Shown: positions 12,005 to 24,488 of the stretch, piece after piece
Numbering within the stretch: the first letter of the stretch is position 1
Layout: every line of letters starts with the position of its first letter
Source of the DNA: Theristus sp. LFF4_11
Lineage: Eukaryota > Nematoda > Chromadorea > Monhysterida > Xyalidae
Direction: 5' to 3'
NCBI GenBank assembly: GCA_030248135.1
Contig: JASANC010005802.1
Location: 1 to 64,000 of the forward strand
DNA: 64,000 bases
The notes under the pieces: generated by a model
Told to the model about the DNA's origin: nothing
The model's database searches: none
Seen by the model: the letters and a program-made list of their open reading frames with translations, nothing else
Made by a program: the position numbers and the translations under genes

Positions 12005-14696
12005 CACTGCCATAATGACCATCGTATAAACCCGTATTCTTCGAATGCGGCACTTCGCTATATATTTCAGCAGTTTTTAGCAGTGTGTGATTGTCACTAC
12101 ATCGCTAGATCCCAACCTTCATTGTGCCAATGCTAAATAGTGCAATTTCACCACATTTAGATGTATCAAAAGACAACGAATTTATTTCGCTTGAAGATCA
12201 AAGCGCAAGATTTCTAATTTTCAGTTTTTGTTTTTCACAAGTGCCTTTTGTCGCGTTTTTTTGTCGCCGTTTTTTTGTGATTCATCTTTTTGGTCATATG
12301 TGTCGGTTTTTTTCTTACATCATTATTTTGGCTATTATCATTATACTATTATGATGATTATTGTGTTCTTGTTTTGTGTCATTACGCTCTATTATTTCTT
12401 CTTATTTGTGTCGTCACACATTTTTCGTCCTTCGAACGGCGGGATACGCACACATGCCTTTTGAAACATCTGGCAGAATGATAATGTTACATGGGAAGTT
12501 CGGTGCTCTTCAGATCTCTTTTGTTGAAAACGGTCTGAAATGTTTCGAATTCGGCTTGTCACAGAATAATGCCCAGTTTAAATAAGACCCAATTCTGTGC
12601 TGGTCGTAGACGAGACAAAATAAGGCCTGATAACACAGAAAAAATCATAGACCCAGCTGCCCATGTATTTTTATCCAGTTATTGTTACCATCATGTTTGA
12701 AACATCAATTGTGAGAAGAGTCATTTCGGAAAACGGCATCATGTTTGTTTACGCGCAGCAGCTCTCGGATCCAATCTTGAAACATCACCATACATCTGTG
12801 TACGTGGTTCTCTGTGTTACGGTATAATCGGGCAGAGCAGAAAAAATAAAATTGCAATCTCAGCAGCAAAACTCGTTGTTGTTTCGTTTTATGACAAAAA
12901 ACTACGAAGCACAAAGAGAATTGAAAACAACGGCATGTGAACACGAACATGCACTGTACATGCTGCATGAAACAAATACTGAAACAAGTATCCATTGAAG
13001 TGCATATGACGTATCAATCAAATTTTACTTTTGCAATGCCCACACGCAACAAAAAAGAGAACGTGTCACTGCACGACGTTTCTGAGGCTAACTAACTAGC
13101 GTGCTTGAGCTAACAATCGAATCAGTCCACGATCTTGTCTCTTATTCTCCCGCTCCTTCGGACGCCATCACAAGCTTTGCTTCCTTCGAGATTCGTCTTG
13201 GCGCAAACGCTCTTTTCGATGAACGATTTGCTTTTTCAAAAGCTGTGCAACTTGAAACACAGATATTACGTGTATTTGTGTCATATTGATTTTGTTTCAG
13301 TAAACACACCCTTATCGAATTCAAAATTCGACATAGAAGTTGACATTGACGAGTGCTTTCAAAGCGTACACACACAGTTTCAATTTCGAGCGCTACAAAT
13401 GCAAACATTGTTTCATCTGCCGGTTTTTCAAGTGATGATTCGCTTGGCTCAAAACATTCGTTAATGAACAAAACTACAAATATTGACCTGAAAATCGCTC
13501 AGTCGCCCTGTCAACCCAACCGAAACATAAACGTTTTCAGCAAGAGCAAAAGTCACTTGCACTCCATCGTTATTTCTATGTTATTTCAATGCTGCCAAAT
13601 TCAACGTCATTCCATTGCAGCCTATGTTTTTTATCTTCTGTGTCATTTAAAAAAAAGAAATCACAGCTGTATCTATCCAGTATGTACGGAATGGCCGATT
13701 AAACGTGGCAGCTTTTTCAGGGTGCAAGGAACGCGCGAAATTTGAATAAAAGAAAAAAGACGTTCAAAAAATCAGTTGTGTGTCAAATTTGACGTGTGTT
13801 TTCAACTTTATTGATTCTTTGTGGTATACTATTCATTCTTTCTCCCTTGCGCACACGATTGGGAATGATCTTGGCATTCCTGAAAAGAACAACTTCTAGT
13901 CTGCGATTGATCCCGCCTTGATGGCAAATACCACAAGGACTGCCTTATGTATTCGGCCACACTGTACATACAAAGGCTACAAGTTACCCACGTTTTTCTA
14001 TTTTTAATCAGACAGAGTACTTTAAAATACTTTCTTAAAAGCCGTTTTTAATGAAACGCTGAGTAACAAGAAATTAGTTTTTTTGTTCTTCTCAAGGCAG
14101 ACGCACGCGCATGTGTGTGCTGGACCACCGGCTTTTGCAATTTCCTTGATGTGATGGGAACAATCTTTTGAATGCGTGGAGCTTCTAGTACGGAACATTT
14201 CTGACGTTTGGTTTTGAAAAAAATAGTTTTTGCAGGTACGATAATACTTCTAAAATCATTGTAACCTCAAGGACGTCATTCCTTCTTTGCCATGTCCCAA
14301 TAGACTGAGCTTTCTCGGGTAATTGTAACGTAGCATTGCGTGTTCAGGTGAAATTATTGCGTCGCCCGTAATTTTAAACGCTACCCTTAGGTTCACTTCA
14401 GTTAGTTAGCCACCCTGTCTGTCTGCTATTTCTTTCACTGAAATATGAGTTGTGTAATTTATGTAGGAATCGGACGACACTACATACGATAGATTGTTTG
14501 GTGGGGAAGTTTGTAAAACCAAAATCATCATCTGACCTCTGCATGTAATGCTCTCACGTCGACACGCCTGTGTACAAGACCAGGAGGCGGCGTGACGCGC
14601 ACACGTGCACGCTGACAACCGCAGACAATGTCTGTGTCCATGTTGCCTGCGACGCGCGTGTATCGGCAAGTAGCATCGATATTCAGTCTGTTGCGA
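12005..14696. other. Intergenic region after actin
   Basis: No gene is supported. Open frames at 13101-13745 on both strands show no recognisable product. Positions about 13700-13795 resemble 28781-28860, sharing TTTGAATAAAA..GACGTTCA and a GTGTGTCAAATTTGACG-like end, so a dispersed repeat is present. Positions 13800-14600 are A/T-rich and unassigned. Confidence 0.45.
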
Positions 14697-16069
14697 ATGT
14701 CGTTGAAACTCAGCAGAGTGCATGTGCTGGTGGTTGTGTGTGCCAACGTTGTGCGTGCCATCAGTGCGTTGGAGTGCCACAACGGCACGAGCGTGCGCAG
14801 TGTCACCAGCACGGCCGATTACGAGTCCACTGCGTTCGCGAGCAATATCCGTGGTCGTTGCAACATCAGCGACGCGTGCGTCATACAGCGAATACTGCTG
14901 ATAGAAAACACGCACTCGACGGGCAACAGTGTCGAGTTGGTCACTGCCACGTGCGCCAGTGTGTTGCAGTGCGTCGCCAGACGACTCCCAGTGGACGCCA
15001 CTTGCGTCCAGGTGGCACAGTTGGACAAGGTCGCACGGACAGCACTGCTGAAAGCTGTCGTTGACCAGGTTCGCTGGGCGCCACTGATTCCATGATTCGC
15101 GCTGAATGCACTCTGTGTCTGAGTTTCACACATTGTTAAAGTGCTGCACACAACTACAATGTTGCAGCTCAACAATTCGTTGAACATTTGTCCACCATTT
15201 CTTCTCAGTGTGAATTGCCAGCCAGCCAGTTAGCACATACCGTATTACCCCCATTAAACCATTAATCCCCCCCAATAAACCCCCACCCCCGACCAGTTTC
15301 CTAATAATCCCCCCCACAAATAATCCCCCATGGGGGTTAATTGGAAACCTGTTTGAAACACATACCCAGCGAATTCAGTGGCTGAATGCAGTGACATTGG
15401 TGAAATTGTGCTACCAAAGGCCCCAAAGGGATGAGTTAATGGTAATTTCATTACAAAAGGCTGTTACAAAAGGAAATCTCTGTGAAAAGTAGAAGTTTCT
15501 GCGACTTTCTTGCCTGCCATGCAAGGTATTTTTGCCATTTTTCAACAAACCCCCACCCCTAGAATTTTTTGTAAATAAACCCCTTCACACCAATAATCCC
15601 CCCCCCCACCAATAAACCCCCACCCCTAAAAGTCGCTGACGTATTAATCCCCCATGGGGGTTTATTGGGGGTAATACGGTATGTATACATCCTCCTATGC
15701 TCACATCCACAATCAACACATGCATTACATTGTAAGCCCGTGTTTTTCTGCGCCCAGGTCAGCGACACGATCTCCAACGCGCGAACTGCGTATTTGCTGA
15801 CGAAAACAAAAAACGTGCACGGTCAAGTGTGCTGCTGCCAGTCTGCGTGGTGCAACACGTTGGCGCCATTCGGTGCTACGCCTCATCTGAGCAACTTCAC
15901 AGCATTCGCTGCGCTCGATTTCAATTCGGTCGATTTTGCACAAAAGAACTTTACGGGCGGTGCTGCCGCCGTGAATGGAGATTCAACATCGCACTTGCCA
16001 CGCGCACACATTGTTGCTGTTGTGAACCTGTCTCTGTTGCACTTGTTTCTTAGTTTTGTGCGGTTATGA
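14697..16069 (+). CDS. Secreted Ly6/uPAR (LU)-like protein with probable GPI tail
   Basis: Two exons, 14697-15068 and 15758-16069, join in phase 0 to give a 227-residue protein. Residues 1-28 form a signal peptide with a hydrophobic core (VHVLVVVCANVV), and the mature part starts near ALECHNGT. Cysteines then occur in GRCNISDAC, TATCASVLQC and DATC, and exon 2 contains VCCCQSAWCN. The CC-x(4-5)-CN ending is the hallmark of LU domains. After a Thr/Asn/Ser-rich stretch, the C-terminus ends in a hydrophobic tail (VAVVNLSLLHLFLSF), as expected for GPI attachment. Two NxT/S sites, NGT and NFT, are visible. The intron carries a 444-bp MITE. LU proteins act at the cell surface as receptor modulators or ligands; the role of this one cannot be inferred. 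The family call rests on the cysteine pattern only. Confidence 0.7.
15238..15681. mobile_element. TACCGTATTACC MITE, copy 1 (intronic)
   Basis: A 444-bp element with inverted ends TACCGTATTACCCCCATTAA and TTATTGGGGGTAATACGGTA. The ends begin and finish with TA, so a TA duplication is likely. It is rich in C7-C9 tracts and AATCCCCCATGGGGG-type palindromes on both sides of a unique centre (ACCCAGCGAATTCAGTGGCT and neighbours). Copy 2 at 23110-23561 shares the ends, tracts and centre. It lies in the intron of the LU-like gene and has no ORF. Confidence 0.88.
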
Positions 16070-16691
16070 CGGCCATACTGCTTGTTACACGATACAGTCA
16101 AAAAAAAACAAAAAACAACTGCGCGGGCCAACCGATTCCAGCTTGTGCATCCGTTATTTTTGTGGTGTTTATGAATTATCAGGGAGTGTTGCTCATAAAG
16201 ACCGTGTCACCCAGAGTGGACAATATGTTCCTTTCAAAGTAAAAAGGTTTTCAAAGCAAGGTGTATAGGCAACTTCCGTTCCGCACCCGGGCTAACCTTT
16301 TTTTTATTTTGATTGAATGTCTGGAACTCTGTTGGTCCTAAATACAAACCAGATGAAAAGGGTGGTATGTTTCCCCAGGTCGTGTGGTAAAATGTATATG
16401 GGCACCACCCGGTACTGCATTCGACTGTACATTCAGTCGATCTTGATTGACTTCGCTCAGTCAACCTAATATAATATGTGGCGGAGCTATTGGTGAAAGC
16501 GGAAGCCAAAAAGTTGTACTTTGACGAATGTGTCTCTTCTGAGATGGTCAGACTGAAACTGCCGTGTGATACCATAAAGAAAAACTTCCGTGATCCCGTC
16601 TAGCGTCTTATTTATACTGCATTTTGATGCAAAAACAAGTGTCAGGGGTTCCCTTGTCCGTGAACGCAACGCCAACTCACCAGAACGCTTC
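16070..16691. other. Short intergenic region before EF-hand gene A
   Basis: No separate gene was recognised. The frame of EF-hand exon 1 stays open back to about 16590 but has no earlier ATG. Confidence 0.4.
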
Positions 16692-17229
16692 ATGTCCTTG
16701 CACAACATGCAGTCGTGGCTGCATCTGTCGTCGGATCTGGTGAAGCTTCGTGAGCTCTTCAACGTCTACGATATTGGTGAGTTTTTCAGAACGATTTATT
16801 AAATTACAAAGTTTTCATCGTTTGAAAATTGCATGCGTTTTTTATGACGAGTTCAGATGGCAGCGGTCGAATCAGCGCGTGGGAACTGCGTAGCGTCACG
16901 GCAAGGATGAAGGTGCCCGTTACAGAGAGCGACATTCAGAAAATCATCAGTGTTCGTGTTTCACGCTATAATTCTTTATTTAAAAAGTGATCTTTTCAGG
17001 CTTTTCTATTGTTTTTTATCTTTTTTTCTTTCCGACCGCACACGCTAGACAGTTTCCTGATTTGGCACACATTTGTTTTTAAAATCATATTGATTCGGCA
17101 TTTTTCTAGGAAATCGACATCGACAACAATGGTGAAATTGATTTCCAAGAGTTCATTCGTGCAACCGATTTGATCACGCAATTTCTGGCCCCGACCAACA
17201 CCACAACAGCTAAACATCGGCAACACTAA
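16692..17229 (+). CDS. Short EF-hand protein A (two EF-hands)
   Basis: Exons 16692-16776, 16857-16951 and 17110-17229 encode 99 residues from MSLHNMQSW to the stop. Two canonical 12-residue loops are visible: DIDGSGRISAWE (residues ~28-39) and DIDNNGEIDFQE (~63-74). All acidic or oxygen ligands and the invariant Gly at position 6 are present, so both should bind calcium. Exon 1 (85 nt) and exon 2 (95 nt) have exactly the same lengths and phases as EF-hand gene B, 1.2 kb downstream. The two genes are therefore tandem paralogues, with A ending after the second EF-hand plus a short Thr-rich tail. It may be a calcium sensor, or the remnant of a longer ancestor. The ATG at 16692 is the first in frame. 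Confidence 0.8.
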
Positions 17230-18440
17230 AAATTACAAACGTTCTTCCTTCTTATTTTCCTTCTTTTAATTTTCCATATTAAGATATTTGTTGTGCGGTT
17301 AAACTGAAACTGCGAGTACCGTATAGTCAAAATTTATTGGACGTTATTGAATGAGAATGAGACGTACAATGTGCATGGATTTTTTTGAAAATTCAATGCG
17401 TGTGGTGAAATGCTGAAAAAACAAGTGTGCTTCAATGGTTGTCTGGGCGGGTCACACGATCGATCAGCTCATTTTTTGCGTGCACCTTTTATACAATTTA
17501 TTGCACTCCCGTGGTCGCAATGGTACTTCTATTATTTTTTTGAAAGTTCCTTCCGCCGCGTCATGCACAAGAACATTATTCATAAAAAAGGTTGAAACCG
17601 CCATGAAAAGTTTCAAATGTAAACATGTTTTCGGAATTTCTGAGATAGAACTGTTTCCTTGATTTTATTATCCATTTATTTTTCATATTTTGTGGCTCTG
17701 CATAAATTCTGTGAAATATTACCAGAACGGTTGTTTTGATAGGCGGTGTATCCACGGTTGTGTTCGAATGCGTTTTGCAACGCTAAATGCTATGAAAGCA
17801 AAAATAACTCAGGCGTATTTCCTTCCATCAACTTTGAATGGCTGCCATAAACGCAACTATTAAGGGTCTCATAAAAAGAGTTGCCAGAAGAAATTTGTGG
17901 AGATCATGTTGAGTTGAAGTGCTTTTATTTGACTACAATTTATTGCTGTCATTTCATTATCGAGTGACCTAATAATACATACGTGGATGCATGCAACACG
18001 GCTTCTTGTTGTACCACCATATTTTTTACTTCTGTGCTTTTTCAAATAACGGGCAATAAAATTCTAACATACAGTAGCAGATGCTTTCTTTCATGTGGTT
18101 CCAACTTGAGAAATAGTTTCATGGTTTTTATGGATACATTAACATGATGTCTATTTGAACGGGTCAAGAGATACAGTACATACATAGTATGACATATTTT
18201 TTAAACGTGTCTCACTGAAATGACGTCATGTGCCGCAAAACATGCGTTTGTCGTTCACAACAAACCAGACTTTCCGCTTAGCCGATTTCTTTCCGTGAAC
18301 AAATGGTGAATGTCGAATCAGACCAAACTGACATTTTAGTGGCTGTACTTTGACAAACGAGCATTTTTAAAGCGAATGACGTCATTTTAGTCCGGGCACG
18401 TTTGAATAAATCAACAATACCTTACTGTAAGTACCGAACA
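17230..18440. other. Spacer between the EF-hand paralogues
   Basis: A/T-rich, with only short ORFs. No repeat family or gene was recognised. Confidence 0.45.
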
Positions 18441-19448
18441 ATGGACATAGAAATGATGACAGAGCTGTGCATGGTCGCCAACGATAAACAGAAGTTGAAA
18501 ACTGTCTTCAACATGTTTGACGAAGGTTGGCGCTTGTTTTGTTGCAAGTTTAATGTTGCGACATTGCAAGCCAATTGGACGTTTTAGATGGCAGTGGATC
18601 AATCAGTGTTGCTGAGATCAGGCAAGCGTCAAAGGCACTCGGCTTGGCGATGCTCGACAGCGACATCGACAAAATTGTCAAGGTTCTTCTCATGTTTTTT
18701 GTCCAATCAATCACTAATCAGTTGGGTGTTGTTGTTGTGCCGCTACTGCGCAAAAGTGTCGCACCAATTTAGCGTCAGTCAGACTGCACGTGCAATGTTT
18801 TTCGACCACCGCGAAAACGCCTGGGACACTGGTGCACTCTCACCCAATAAACAATTGATCCTGTATCACATCACCCTTCAAAGTGTTCAATAATATTCAG
18901 CAAATTGATCTCGATGGTAACGGGGAGATTGACTTTGACGAGTTCTGCCATGCGATGCAGAACATCACAAAGATGGCAACCAACTGGGTGGAGGTCGTCA
19001 ACCAATGCTTCGACGTCTTCAATGAGGTTTACTTGCAAAATACATCTATAAAAAATTTAGTTAACCGCCCCACTCAAAATGACCTGTTGGTTTTTATGTT
19101 TGAAGTTTGCTGCTGTCATAACAAACACGACTTTACCAAGACAACTCTGTGCTTTTGCAAATTTAAACCGCGCATTATGATTGACAAACGAATTGTTGTG
19201 CAGAACAAAAATTCAAAAAACCATTTCAGTCTCGCACGGGTGAGATCAGTTTTGCCGAGTTTCGATCGGTGCTGATGCATCTCGGCGGAATTGGCAGCGA
19301 GCCACTGGTGGAAAAACTTTTTGACGACGCAAACGTTTCTGGAAACGGACGACTGAATCGGGACGAGTTTGAGTTGTTCGTGAAGAATTACCTGACCGAC
19401 GACGACATTGCGGCCATGCCCAAGATTGCTAAGAAATTCACGCTATAG
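18441..19448 (+). CDS. Calmodulin/troponin-C-like protein B (four EF-hands)
   Basis: Exons 18441-18525, 18588-18682, 18901-19026 and 19230-19448 total 525 nt, giving 174 residues. EF1 DEDGSGSISVAE and EF2 DLDGNGEIDFDE are canonical. EF3 NESRTGEISFAE starts with Asn instead of Asp and has Arg at position 4. EF4 NVSGNGRLNRDE also starts with Asn, so the C-terminal lobe probably binds calcium weakly or differently. The C-terminus is IAAMPKIAKKFTL. A linker helix with NWVEVVNQCFDVFNE connects the lobes, as in calmodulin and troponin C. It is longer than calmodulin (149 aa) because of N- and C-terminal extensions. The partner is unknown. AATAAA at 19643 fits the 3' end. Confidence 0.88.
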
Positions 19449-19642
19449 GCCGGCAGCAGCACCAGCACTAAAGTCGTGCTCACTGATATTTTGCAGTCCA
19501 GCAAACGATGTCTTGTTGTAGTTGCAGATTCTGCAATAGCCCCGTGTGCCTCTTTTGTGTTTTGCCAGAAGTTTGTCGCGGCTGTGTGAAGTGAACGATT
19601 GCCCTTTGTGGTTATTGTGTCACAGTATACGAGAGCATATGA

Positions 19643-19648
19643 AATAAA
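19643..19648 (+). terminator. Candidate polyadenylation signal of EF-hand gene B
   Basis: AATAAA lies 195 nt after the stop codon of the four-EF-hand gene, on the same strand. Confidence 0.5.
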
Positions 19649-20444
19649 CTTTAGAACCAAAATCCCGAAAAAAATGACTTTGTGCGTCGAAAAACTGTCA
19701 CTCAATGTGCTTGTGAAAACGTGATTGGTTCATTTTTCTGTTGAGAGTGGGAAACATAAAACTATAGAAAAACACACAATGGTTCAAAATGGAAGATAGC
19801 GAATTGAATGGCTGACAATTTTTTTATCGTTTCCGCTGGTCGATTGAAAATCAAAAATGCTGCTCGTTTTTATAAGAGATGGATAGAGTTGTTGTGGACT
19901 GTGATCCCAGAAAGACTGGACAGAAAGGGAAGTCGCAGTTTAGCGCTTGTATGCGCAAAACAAAATGGTGGGTTGGCAGTTTTTGCGTTTCTGACACAGC
20001 GGTTCACACAACAAGCTAACATTCTTTCAGAAACAGACGCGCCCCACTTCATAAAGAACCAGGAAAATTCCAGCCTGTTTTTCCCACGTGTTCGCTGTAC
20101 GCAGAACAATTCCCCTGGAGCAATATTCCCTGGATTGTATCCTGGGGCGAAAATGTAAAGTGTAAAGTCACAGGCGCCTTGTGTGTCGTTTGTGAGTCTG
20201 CTAGACTGGCATTGGATTTTAGAGAAGCATATTTGCTCTTGCTTGTGCTTGTCTTGTTGTTGTTGTTTCAATTCAATGTTGTTCAGTGCTTATGTTGTAC
20301 AAGAATAATGGAACAAATCGTAGACGGAGAGCCACTGTAAAATGACAAGAACAACTTTGTTGAAGTTTCAATCATGGCCAATTCTTGATTGCTCCGCGGT
20401 CACTACTTAGCCAGCAGCTGAACCAGCGACTGAAATAAGCAAGC
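19649..20444. other. Intergenic region
   Basis: Short open frames on both strands around 19808-20271 have no recognised product. No repeat was identified. Confidence 0.4.
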
Positions 20445-23400
20445 ATGTTCGTGGCCACAGCACGGTGCAGACATTGTGCGCGCTGGCTTGCGCTCTTACT
20501 GATGACGATGTTCCGTACATCGATGGCCTTGGAGAAGGTCACAGCCACCTACGGCAACATGTTCCGCATGATGCTGCATTCCGCCTATTTTTTTCCGGAC
20601 GGCGCCGGTTCGTTGGTCACTTTGCTGTTTTTTTAGTTTGACTGTGTACCTTTAGAGCTTTCTGGTTTGGAAATTGTTTCTTTTGTTCACTTACCTGACG
20701 CTTGAAGACGCAGAATAACAGAGCCCTTACCAATAGAGTGAGTTGCATAAATAATAAAACTGTGATCACAAATTAATAGTCCGTTCCGTATACACTGAAA
20801 CAGAAAAAACAGCAGAACTATCAACAGACCGTTGGTAGGCAGGTAGCTACAGAGATGTGTTGATTTTTCTGTTGAGTTATTTTTGTTTGAGTGTAGTGCC
20901 ACCAAACAAGGTTTAAGTGTTTAAGTCAAGGTTGATTGGTTGCGCGGCGAGGCAGCCAATCGTTGTGGTGAATTTGAATTGGCAACCAAGCAACCATACA
21001 CACACAGGCAATGTGACATGGTTGACAGCGGCTGTTGACAGTCCGTCACTTCCATCGTGGCTGCACCTGACGCACACACGCCACAGTGGCATTGCGTACT
21101 TGTTTGGCATTCCAGATTCGCACAACAAACAATACACAATTCAGGTGACCATTGAAATCGAACAGCAGCTTGGTGCTCATAAACTGAAAGTGAAGAGTTG
21201 TCTGCGGAATACCGCGGTCGAGTCTTTCAATTTTGATGAGTGAGCAGATTTTTGTCAGCTAAGGAGTCATTCATTGAGTCAGCCCAGCGTTGCAACATTG
21301 AGTTTCATTGCAGGTGATCGCGCGCGATGAGCATTCATACAAGCTGGCGAAAAAAGACTATGTCATCACAATTCAAAACGGTTGGAGCTCTTTTTCAATT
21401 TTTGAAACAAACACCAAGTGACTCTCTTGTGTAACCATGCGGTACACTCATTGACTGGATTCAATGCACTGCTTTTGTGCACCACTATCTTTAACAACTG
21501 GGCAAAGTCAACCGGTCAGCCGAATCCATGAGAAGCAACCAATCAGCTGATTGTCCATGATCTACAGTTCGACAACGTAAAATGCAAAATCCATCAGCGT
21601 TGCAGTGACGCACGGCGCCGGCGGATTCGTTCGTGAGCTTGCTGAACTCTGGCTGACCAACTTTGACCTGGTCGACATTCTGACGGAGCAGCAGCGGCTC
21701 GAGCTCTTCATGGACGCCGTGCACGACGCGTTCGGGGGCGTCTTCGCATCGCCCTACATCCGCAACATGGAGCCGGCTGTCAGGAAGAAACGCGCCTTGG
21801 GATCGCCCGTGGTGAAGGCTGGGTTGGTGCTGTACACAAGGCGGCACTGGCACACCAGTGCTGCGCTGACGTTTCGTGTGGCCGTGACCGCCCGCAACGC
21901 ATGCACAGTTCTTGGCACTTACCGGGCGAAACAGCAAACAAAACAGTGTCCAGCACTCGCGGTGTCAGTAGTAGCCCGCAAAGCAAACTCCTAAAACGAA
22001 AACAAATTACCTATTTGGGGCTTCTTGTCAAACATGTAAATTTTTGTAGTTCGTTTATGCAGGTTACTACGACTGAGAAAATCATGTTGGCGAACGTGTT
22101 TTACAAACAGTATTTTTGCTTTGCATTCTGGCACACAATCGTCCTCTAAAAAGACTAAAAGTTAAACAAAAACTCCGCACTCAATCAACATGGCAAACTG
22201 GAACTCAGCCGCATTCGCAACTTACAGTTGTCCTTTTCAGGACGGTTGTGACCGTGGCAACAAAGTCCGGCTTCCCACGAGCGGTGTTCATGTTGGCCGA
22301 CGGACTGCAGCGCAACCGCGAGCACTGCAGCGCAAAGAAAGAGCTGATCGCATTGAATCGTCACTTTGAGCCGTACTTCAATATTGATTGGTGTCGATTT
22401 AAAGTGGTAACAATGAAGCATTGTATGCTTGGCCAAAAACAAACACATAGTGCGAGTCGTGAAAATGAATATGTTAATGGAGTGCATTGCAATAAAGAAC
22501 AGATCTGCCGTTGTCCTGCACGCAAGCTGCAGTGCTCTGGCCACTGAACGGATCTGTTCAGTTTTTCGCTTTTTGTTTAAGTGTGAAAAAAATAGGAATG
22601 TTCGAAAAGCGCGGCATTTGAACAAAAAAAAACAATGAAACCCGGTTGAAAACAGTAAATTCATCAGCAGTGACTCAATTGCAGATGAACATTGACCCCC
22701 GGAGTCGTCACGCGGACGTGCACTATGGAGGGGTGATGTCATCGGAGGTTGGCGTCGACGCGTTCAGCTACGATCGCAAGGTGCAACGAATCGTGAAACT
22801 CGACTACACCAACTCTGAGAGGCACTTTGTGCCGTACATGAAACAAAAGCTGCATCGTGAATACTTTGCGGACTGGATTATGGTGAGCATTCGAATTGTT
22901 TTTGTTTGGAAATCAACGAAAAGAAACTTTTTCAAAGTATGAAAACGCTTTCTGAAATGACAGGTTCTACCAATACCGGGTGTGATACTCGTGTTTCTGC
23001 TGTTGCTGCTCAGTTTGATATTCTTTGGGCATCGCGAAGGCCAACGCTGGCGTGACTACAAGACACCGGCGTGCGGTTCAATTTTGCTTGTTCTAAAAAA
23101 TATCATGCTTACCGTATTACCTCTATTAAACCCCCCCCCCAAAATTAAACCCCCCCCCCAAAAATAAACCCCCACCCCCTCGACAAGTTTCCAAATAATC
23201 CCCCCCCCAAAAATAATCCCCCATGGGGGATTATTGAAACCTGTTAGAAACACATACCCAGCGAATTCAGTGGCTGGTTGCAGTGAAAATGATGAAATTG
23301 TGCTACCAAAGGCCCCAAATGGATGAGTTAATGGTAATTTCATTACAAAAGGCTGTTGTAAAAGGAAATTTCTATGTAGAGTAGAAGTTTCTGCGACTTC

Positions 23401-24488
23401 CTTCCTGCCATGGAAGGTATTTTTGCCATTTTGCCCACTCCTAAAAATGGTTTCCAAATAAACCCCCCCAAAAATAAAGCCCCCCCCAAAAATAAACCCC
23501 CACCCCCAGAAGTCGCTGAAGAAATAAACCCCCATGGGGGTTTATTAGAGGTAATACGGTATTTGCTGCATTTCAGTGCTGTCACGTGAGCTTTTTTGTC
23601 ATGTTCACATCGATGCACTCATGATTTCTTGGAAGCAGTATTATTTACGTGATGCGGGTGTGCTGCAGTGTGCAGCTGCGCGAGTACGTACAACTGCGTC
23701 GCGGACAACACAAGCTGCGTGACATGTCCGACCAGCGACAGTCGTTCGCACGTGCGGACGATGTCGGCATCCGAGCGTTCCTCGTGCCAAAGCACGCTCG
23801 CCGCATGATGAGTTCGGCTGCGCACGGTCTGTGCCCCCACCCCAAACAGCGTTTTTATCACACGTTCATGTCGCCAGCCGCACCGCGCTAAAACGCTGTC
23901 CGAACAGGTGTCCGCTGTTTTGTCCGTCTGAGTGTTCCGCGCAGAGTCCGTTTCACGGAATTAAAAGTGGGCCAACACGGGCTGGCACGGAACCAGACAC
24001 TTGTTCAAACAATTTTCAGCGTGACTAAGCTAGAGCAAAAACCGAGAAAGGCATTAAAACAGATTTTTAGTGGGTGAGCGTGTGTTTGTTTTCAGACGCG
24101 CCTCCGCCATACGCGACGTCAGTGGGCAAGCAAACAGTGGCTGAAGCGGCTGCAGTGCGCGGGGCCACCATTGAGCCGTACCTGGACCCGGCCGCCGAGG
24201 AGGACGAAGATGAGTTCTTGGACAGACAAGCCAGAAACGCAGACAGGTTTGCATTTGCTGAGTTTTGTATTTGCTACAGTCGGCATTGAAACGCTGATAA
24301 TGCGAGCAAGTTTCGGTGTGGTTCCTTTAATGAAACCTGTACATTTCTTCAGTGACCAAGACACGTTGGTTGCCTCCGACGACATTGCCCGCGCAGACGA
24401 CACACCGAGGGCGCCGCCCCGCCGTGCCCGTTTGGCAGGCAGCAATGCACCGCAATGGAAACAGGAGGCCACAAGCACAAACGTCTGA
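20445..24488 (+). CDS. Alpha/epsilon-type sarcoglycan
   Basis: A single-pass glycoprotein of the dystrophin-associated complex at the muscle cell membrane. Exons: about 20445-20607, 20956-21144, 21314-21380, 21606-21822, 22241-22406, 22685-22882, 22964-23070, 23669-23826, 24096-24246 and 24353-24488. Phases agree from the second exon on; the border between the first two exons is uncertain because the obvious donor and acceptor phases do not match. The first exon encodes a signal peptide (WLALLLMTMF). The ectodomain has the sarcoglycan/cadherin-like signature LPSWLHLTHTRHSGIAYLFG and the cysteines NREHC and NIDWCRFKV. One membrane span (VILVFLLLLLSLIFF) is followed by the cytoplasmic HREGQRWRDYKTP and HKLRDMSDQR, which match epsilon-sarcoglycan in position. 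The tail is acidic (EEDEDEFLD) and ends STNV. A MITE sits in the intron after the membrane exon. Confidence 0.88.
23110..23561. mobile_element. TACCGTATTACC MITE, copy 2 (intronic)
   Basis: A 452-bp copy of the element at 15238-15681, with ends TACCGTATTACCTCTATTAA and TTATTAGAGGTAATACGGTA. The C-tracts, the CCCCCATGGGGG palindromes and the unique centre are conserved. It lies inside the sarcoglycan intron 23071-23668. Confidence 0.88.
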
